From positions 10,321 to 34,506 of the forward strand of contig NW_014577616.1 in the NCBI RefSeq assembly GCF_000485595.1: 24,186 nt of DNA, read 5' to 3'. The notes beneath the pieces were generated by a model, which was not told the origin of the DNA, did no database searches, and saw nothing but the letters and a program-made list of their open reading frames with translations. The DNA comes from Priapulus caudatus. Taxonomy: Eukaryota > Priapulida > Priapulimorpha > Priapulimorphida > Priapulidae. Below are positions 18,029 to 24,186 of the stretch, piece by piece (position 1 is the first letter of the stretch; each line of letters starts with the position of its first letter). The position numbers and the translations under genes were made by a program.

Positions 18029-18065
18029 ACACCGCATTGGAATACAATACAATCCAATGCGGTGT
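18029..18065. repeat. 13-bp perfect inverted repeat ending the pentamer array
   Basis: acaccgcattgga (18029-18041) and tccaatgcggtgt (18053-18065) are exact reverse complements around an 11-base pentamer-like loop. It could mark a local inversion of the repeat or a cruciform-forming end. Confidence 0.85.
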
Positions 18066-19250
18066 AACGCATTACAATAATGAATTTACTTTAAATGTAA
18101 TCATCATCACATTACACGGCTGTTTTTCGTGTAGGCTTGGAGTTTTAAGATATTACTCATTCCCATGTGTCCCAGTAGACATAGTACACACTGCGTGCAG
18201 TAGAAAGCACGCAAACTCACATGTGGTAAAAAAAATAACTCACGTATATGAACTTTTGCGCACTGCATTTATTATAGCCACGTTTCAAGTATACAGCATT
18301 TTTGGCCCCTCTAAGTAAATACCTAGAACAACGCTATCATATTATCGAAAATTATTACATCGTATGACCTCGCATGTTAAAAGTAATCGTAATCATTTGT
18401 AAAATTCCAGCAGTATGTAATTGTAACGCTCACACCGCAGGCTCACTGCAAACGCGAATAAATGTAGACATGGAGCAACGTGAATACGATACGACTGAAA
18501 TTTGGAACATGATACCATAATCGAGTTTGCTAGAAATGATTTTATATCGTGTTGAATGTAGAATTTTGCAGGCTGCCGCTGTGGCGGAATGGTTTGGGCT
18601 AAGATTAATAATAAAAAGTAAAGTAATTGTCGTTCTGCCAACGGGTCCTAGTTTCTATCGTTCATTACGTATTGTATTGACGCGCTGCTAAATCGTATCT
18701 CTACATGCATTCTCTTTATTTGTACAATTACTCTAAAAAATTCTAGACATTCTCTCTAAGTATTCCTCACTCTATACCAAGCTAACGTCAGACGCACGTG
18801 CATGACGACCTTCATTACAATATCGAAAGCAAAATAAAGGTAAGCCAAACAGGCGCTGCTGGAAAATTTCGTTGAGACAAAGACGTTACTTTACAACTCA
18901 GAATAATGAGTGTACATAATTATTATATATCAAAAGACATATCCAACTCACAGTAGTACGACATTCAGAGGAAACATGTACTAACAACATAACTAGAATC
19001 AAGGAAATCCTAACTATTGATAACTATGTGATTAGGAAGCTCGCTGTGCTGCCCAACCTGCGCCGGCACGGCGATATGTAGAAAGACAAAGGAGTGCTGT
19101 TTTCACTCCATGCACATGTGTAATTGCGTTTATAAAGTTACGTGATAAAAACCGTCGTATTTTGTCAATTCTAAGACCTTGCACTGATTTGAGGGAGTAA
19201 TTAGACGTTTTAAATCAGTTACCATGTGAACAAAACGTGATATGTGAACG
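18066..19250. other. No gene recognised
   Basis: AT-rich DNA with frames of 82-93 codons that show no motifs or codon regularity that I can recognise. Confidence 0.5.
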
Positions 19251-19338
19251 TAATATGTCTCTCCTCTAGCATGTTACGATTGCTCCTAACTATGTAATAT
19301 GTCTCTTCCCTAGCATGTTAGGATTGCTCATGACTATG
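19251..19338. repeat. Tandem dimer of a 44-bp unit
   Basis: taatatgtctct..tagcatgtta..gattgctc..actatg at 19251-19294 is followed immediately by a second copy at 19295-19338 of equal length and only a few substitutions. No indel separates the two. Confidence 0.9.
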
Positions 19339-21427
19339 TTGTTTCCTTCTATTTATTCGCCAAAACACACGTGTTCCCACGTGTTCGCAAGTAAATATTC
19401 ACAAACTACGCTTCCAACGCTTAAAACTGTTAATGAACACAATTACAGAGCATTGAAATGTTTCAGTTTTGACAATTAGCTGGAGTAAAATTATGCATTA
19501 CTTATGTTAGATATGAGTTCTTACGCCAAGAAATTAGCTGACCATCAGTCTTGGTCTACAGGCGAAGATATCATTCAATAACCCACATTTCGCCACCGCA
19601 TGACGAAAGGTTTGACAGAATCATTTTTAAATTAAGATTGTATTAATTTCGAATTATTTTCAAACAGTCAAATTTGGTATATATACACAAACAAAGCTCT
19701 GTTGAAACCGCAACCGACCTATCCGCCTGAACTAAATAACCACACCGCCTCGGATATTATTGCTCGGTCGACCAAGCTCACGCTGTTTACACGCGGTACG
19801 TGCGCAGGCCAACTTGTCAAATTTCGTTATACTAAGCATCGAACTTAGACGCTGCTGTGTTGCTCACACAAATAATATTCTGAATGTGAATTCATATCGA
19901 ATCTATGGTAAATGTAGATTACTCGGGTTGAATCGTAAACGTATTAGCTTGACGCGAAAATTCGTCACACCGGTGTGTCAGTATAGGTTCATATACGAAT
20001 TTACTGAGAGTTACCGGTTTAGATATTTGATCGATTATTTTGTTCCATTAGTCTAATAAAATAACTGCTCAATAAATTGCATTTCAAAGCGTGAAGTAAA
20101 GCCTAAACTAACAAATAACCTTTAAAAAAATGTTACTAATCAAACATCACATCTGTCGATATTCGAGTTTTCGATTCTCTCTGGGGCGCATCCGACCTCA
20201 TCCCCGTGTTGATATTAGCAAAAACAACCGACCAGATTAAATTAATACGAACGATTGGCAATCAAACTCTAATGTAACAGAATGAATTTAAAGTTGTTGT
20301 TTGTTATTAGACGATCGCAACGGGAATGAAAATAAATATTTGCGTTCTAGACATTTGTTGATAGCAGAGATTACCTTCAAATATCAGGCACGATTATTAT
20401 TTGCCATAAAACACTCAATTTTACTGAGCTTTATTCCCCTGCCGTCGCCACGTAGCCTCTCCCTGTACACGCAAAGAACTTGCGTCGTCGGACTTTTAAT
20501 GCATCGCTAGAAAATACTAGCTTAAAATCGGTTGTTTCCTCGTGTTCGTATGTTTCGCACTGAACAGTTTAATCAACGCAACGAATTCAACGAGGCTCAC
20601 AACGCAGCGGGTTAGATTCTGGGACAGAAGCGGATCTAGTTTTCGTCAACGAGATTAACAACTCGAGCGTCTCTGTCTGCCCCCTCCCTTTCTCTTAGCT
20701 CACCACCGCACCCCGCAGGCGCTACTTTGAAAATCCATCTACTTCTACTCAGCCCGCAAAGGTCGTTCGGACATTTTAGAATCGGCAGTAGCAACGGGAA
20801 CGAGCCAAGGAAAAGCAACCGAGACCATATGATCGCCGTTATCACCGTTCGGTCGTGAACGGAAAGAGAATGACGCCTACATTGGCGAGATGCCTACTGT
20901 AATGAACTCGCCGTCGTAATAAAGCGACGGTGGCTAAGTACTAACAAATATCCGCAAAGTAGAGAATTGAGAAAACTTCCCTCGTAAAGATTTCAGGACA
21001 AATTTCTATACGAATAGAGTTGACTATGGTTCTGCCGCACGACTCGGTTTATTTTTACTTTTGTTTTGAAGTGTCGCTAGAATTATGTTATATAACTTTA
21101 TTTGACAAATATAAGCTGTTTTTATTTTTTACTTGTAAATATATTTGAAACGAACAAGGTTAATCTATTGAAAGGTGCTGCCGCGTAGCTATAATATGAA
21201 ATGATTTTTCCTTTTTGTTAAAACGATATTGGTGATGATTATATATTTTCTTCTAGTCTGATTGTTTCCCTGTAAAACACGTGTCACCTACGCCACTACA
21301 CGGCGTAATCACAGGATCTAGCTGCGTTATAAGAAGTCACTTGTGGTGAATACTTATCTTTGCCTTTAGGATTAAAGACGTCATCGACATAATCAGGTAG
21401 TTTAATCATTTGATGCAATGTACGCAT
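19339..21427. other. No gene recognised; paired E-boxes and a small hairpin
   Basis: cacgtgttc occurs at 19368-19376 and 19378-19386, placing two CACGTG E-boxes 10 bp apart. ccgtcg (20911-20916) pairs with cgacgg (20925-20930) around an 8-base loop. The 98-codon frame at 19760-20056 and the 69-codon minus frame at 20636-20845 have no recognisable domain. The region 20560-20930 is more CpG-rich than its surroundings. Confidence 0.45.
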
Positions 21428-21768
21428 TAGTCAGGCTACAGATGATGCAGACTATGTATTAAACGTACTTGGTATTTAACAAACTACGAATTGTGCAGAC
21501 TATTTATTAGGCAGACTACGTATTACACAGATTATTTTTTTAGATGACCGCTTAGTAGACCGACAGTCTAATAATTAGGCAAACTATTTATTAGACAATC
21601 TAGTTATTAGGCAAACTACGTATTGTGCGGACTAATCATTAGGCAGACTATTTATTACACGGGTTACTCATTAGACAGACAGCATATTAGACAGATTATT
21701 AATTATGCCAGACTCCGTAGTTAGATAAGCTATTCATTATCCAGATATATATCATTAGACAGACCATA
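21428..21768. repeat. Degenerate tandem array with 16-bp period
   Basis: Consensus GCAGACTAYKTATTAG. Eight consecutive units keep an exact 16-bp register from 21579 to 21706: gcaaactatttattag, acaatctagttattag, gcaaactacgtattgt, gcggactaatcattag, gcagactatttattac, acgggttactcattag, acagacagcatattag, acagattattaattat. Two more perfect-length units are at 21495-21526, and looser ones lie on either side. Sequence divergence is high but length is held, unlike the microsatellites elsewhere. Confidence 0.9.
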
Positions 21769-22709
21769 CACACAAAATAATATTTTACAAGACCCATTAT
21801 TTGATCAGCAATGCCTCTTCTTTGGATTGAAGTTGCCAGAAAGGAAAGGACCGGGCGTGTTTGGTGACCAAAAAAATCTTTGTTGTGAATCAGCAAGCGT
21901 CGAGATCAGCCGCGCGCAAGTTTGACCTATTTTATCGATTGCTTGTAGAGAGTCACGGTTTCGGTTTACCTGCATTGCACTTCAGTCGATCATTTCTCCG
22001 TCATCGCTCAATTATAAGTGATAGTACCGTGTACAAATGTTATAAGAATTTTGTACATAGTTTTCAGTGGAAGCATGGCCATGGATCATATTAGGTCTAT
22101 TGCCCAGAATTTCTAGAAAGCCCATCATAGGAACATGTAGAGAGTACCACCGCGGTTGTATATGCATGAATAAACAAGAACTGGCAGACGTTCAGTGACA
22201 AAAAGTCGTATGATTGGAACTGACAACTGAAAAAACTGTCTATTTTGGGAAATCGGTATTTGCTGATCCTACGTCCCCCCCGAGGGATATAAATATTCAA
22301 GGTGTCTGCGATTTATGGATTATATCTGAACCGTCTTCACGATTTAAACGTTAATAACAATGGCAATAAAACAAAACGACGAATGCATTCACCGGGGCCA
22401 ACTCTATTATTTAATTTGGAGAGAACGCCTTTACTAGAAACCACTAAATACCATAAATGTAGAATGGAAAACGCCTGCAATCTTTTTTTCGGTGGCTAAT
22501 TAACTGGCGCCGGCTGCAAACGCCCACGAAGGATACCCGCCTCAATGCCACGGGTTTTCATACTTTCAAAGTGGCTCAATAGGACAAAGATATCACGAAA
22601 GGGTTTAACTAAAACAGAGACTTCTCCGTATAACTCAGATAATTATTATAAATGGTCGTAATAAATCGCGTGCAGTCATAAAAGCCTAGTATTCCACGAA
22701 AAGCGCGCG

Positions 22710-22713
<4 letters not shown>
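21769..22713. other. No gene recognised
   Basis: Frames of 65-77 codons (21861-22094 plus, 22302-22499 plus) lack recognisable motifs. No RNA gene seen. Confidence 0.5.
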
Positions 22714-22773
<60 letters not shown>

Positions 22774-22860
22774 TTCTCTCTCTCTCTTTCTTTCTCTCTA
22801 TCGCTCTTTCTCCATCGATCTCTCTTTCTCTCTCGCGCTCTCTCTTTCTTTCTCTTTGTC
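22714..22860. repeat. CT microsatellite
   Basis: Preceded by (GC)6 at 22703-22714, then (CT)n with increasing TTTC and other interruptions to the right. Confidence 0.97.
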
Positions 22861-22973
22861 GTTCTGCAGTCTCTTTCCCGCTATATATCTATATGAATTC
22901 TCACACGCATGCACATGCAGTTGTATACGGTTTGCAAACCCATTGCTGTAGGACAAGGAGATGTAGATTATCT

Positions 22974-23329
22974 ACTATCTATATCTATATATATCTATAT
23001 ATATATATCATATATATATATATATATAATATATATGTTATATAGATGTATATGTTATATAGATATATATATATATATAGATATAGATATAGATGTATAG
23101 ATAAGCAATATCAGATTAGATATAGATATATGATATAGATATATCAGCACTAGACTATATATAGATAGATGTATAGATATAGATATAGATGTAGAGATAT
23201 AGATAGATATATATATATAGATATAGATATAGATATAGATAGATATAGATATAGATATAGACATAGATATAGATATAGATATAGACATAGATATAGATAT
23301 ATATGTTATATAGATATATATATATATAA
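22974..23329. repeat. TA and GATATA hexanucleotide array
   Basis: Starts as (TATATC)/(TA)n, becomes a GATATA-type 6-bp repeat from about 23080 to 23300, and returns to (TA)n. Two ttatatagatatatat segments near 23051 and 23305 bracket it. Isoleucine/serine frames across it are repeat translations. Confidence 0.97.
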
Positions 23330-24186
23330 CAAATCTTGATTGTTGAATTCTTCGAAGAAATTTTTTTTTCTGTAGCAACATAAGATTAAACTTTGGTGTT
23401 GAACGCCTCTCGGCGGGAGTGTGACGATTAAAAGGATTAGGCGTAATTAACTAAGCCATCATTAGAGTGTAATGCCATCAGCGTTCACCATCAGAGTTTA
23501 GATAGGCATTCCGATAAAAATAATACCTGACATTCTAATAAACAACAAACTAAAAGCATTAACACATCTTAAAACCCATCTTTAAGACATTTGTAAAAGA
23601 GCTCGTTATCCAAAGCGTTAATGTTCTACTAAATTACTTAATTGGCTTTACATAAAATTTAAAAAGGATCTGGAAGCACAAATAACAGAATAAGTCTGTG
23701 TCTGTTAAGGCAACCCTGTGTACGAGAGATTATTATTAATCAGCGGTCGAAGCTTGAGGTAAAATGTTATTTAAGATGATATGCCGGGCGCAAATGCATA
23801 TATGGCAAAACATGTCCTGTGTCTAAATTTTCACTAGCCAGAAATTAGCTCATACAAACACACGATGACAGATTATCGTATAACTCCGGGAAATCTTTAA
23901 TTTAAATTGGACCAGTCAGTTCATGCACACAGATTACGGTACTATTGTCGGTTCTCGTTTATAATTTGTTTACGGACGAACGTCAATACAGCTTGGCGAC
24001 GTGTGACAATTAATGGCTACAGTCGTACATTTATCATGATCTCGAGACAATAACTGACGTGTTTTTCGGCACCGAAATTTGGCTCAGCGCAAGTAATCAT
24101 GCAGAAAACTGTTTATTACGCGCCGTCAGATGACAAAGCACTAGTGTACATAGCCTTTACCGCTTTCAGCTAGAATTTCAACGATC
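23330..24186. other. No gene recognised to window end
   Basis: AT-rich DNA with no open frame of note, no repeat structure and no recognisable RNA gene. Confidence 0.5.

Noticed and set aside
19760-20056. 98-codon plus-strand frame
   Set aside because: No recognisable motif, no promoter or splice context. A frame of this length is expected by chance in 24 kb.

Overview
This window looks like nuclear DNA from an animal, most likely an aquatic invertebrate. It is AT-rich and dominated by long microsatellites: CT/GA, GT, CAT/CAC, GGAT, TGTC, TA and GATATA. It holds no dense coding sequence, no bacterial-style gene spacing and no recognisable RNA gene. It carries a PIF/Harbinger-type transposon derivative and a fragment of a dispersed repeat known from many marine invertebrate genomes. 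I cannot name the species. No gene with a confidently assigned cellular function can be annotated. Most open frames are translations of simple repeats or chance frames.

Left third (1-9033). A block of about 3 kb occurs twice in direct orientation, at 1-3192 and 4363-7318, offset by about 4.36 kb. The order in both copies is an AT-rich edge, a roughly 1 kb terminal-inverted-repeat element with a broken Harbinger N-terminal coding segment on the minus strand, a GT repeat, unique DNA, a (CT)n-AT-(GA)n hairpin, a CAT/CAC repeat, about 245 bp of well-conserved DNA, and the start of a 19-bp minisatellite. In copy 1 the minisatellite has about three units and then gives way to a GGAT repeat and 0.9 kb of single-copy DNA. 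In copy 2 it runs for about 1.7 kb (7319-9033). The copies differ mainly by scattered one- or two-base insertions and deletions, with fewer clean substitutions, which suggests unpolished long-read sequence. They also show two discrete rearrangements: a roughly 37-bp micro-inversion inside the Harbinger segment and a roughly 92-bp GC-rich insert present only in copy 1.

Middle (9034-15092). Mostly AT-rich non-coding DNA. It holds a candidate minus-strand internal exon with plausible splice sites (9189-9390), a fold-back element with 21-bp perfect inverted arms (9900-10018), a nested hairpin (10714-10781), and a fragment of the 'CCTCCGCCAA..GAGGTTATGTTTTCGCC' dispersed repeat family (13698-13880).

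Right third (15093-24186). A pyrimidine tract ends in a good 3' splice site ahead of a tiny candidate exon (15273-15300). A candidate promoter with two overlapping NRF-1 palindromes and CRE-like sites (15889-15965) is followed by CpG-containing DNA and a GTAAGT donor at 16745. Further on come a 180-bp TGTC array, a decaying pentamer array ending in an inverted repeat, a 44-bp tandem dimer, a degenerate 16-bp-period array (21428-21768), and large CT and GATATA tracts. The best candidates for undescribed structure are the 19-bp minisatellite, the TIR element and its micro-inversion, and the 16-bp array.
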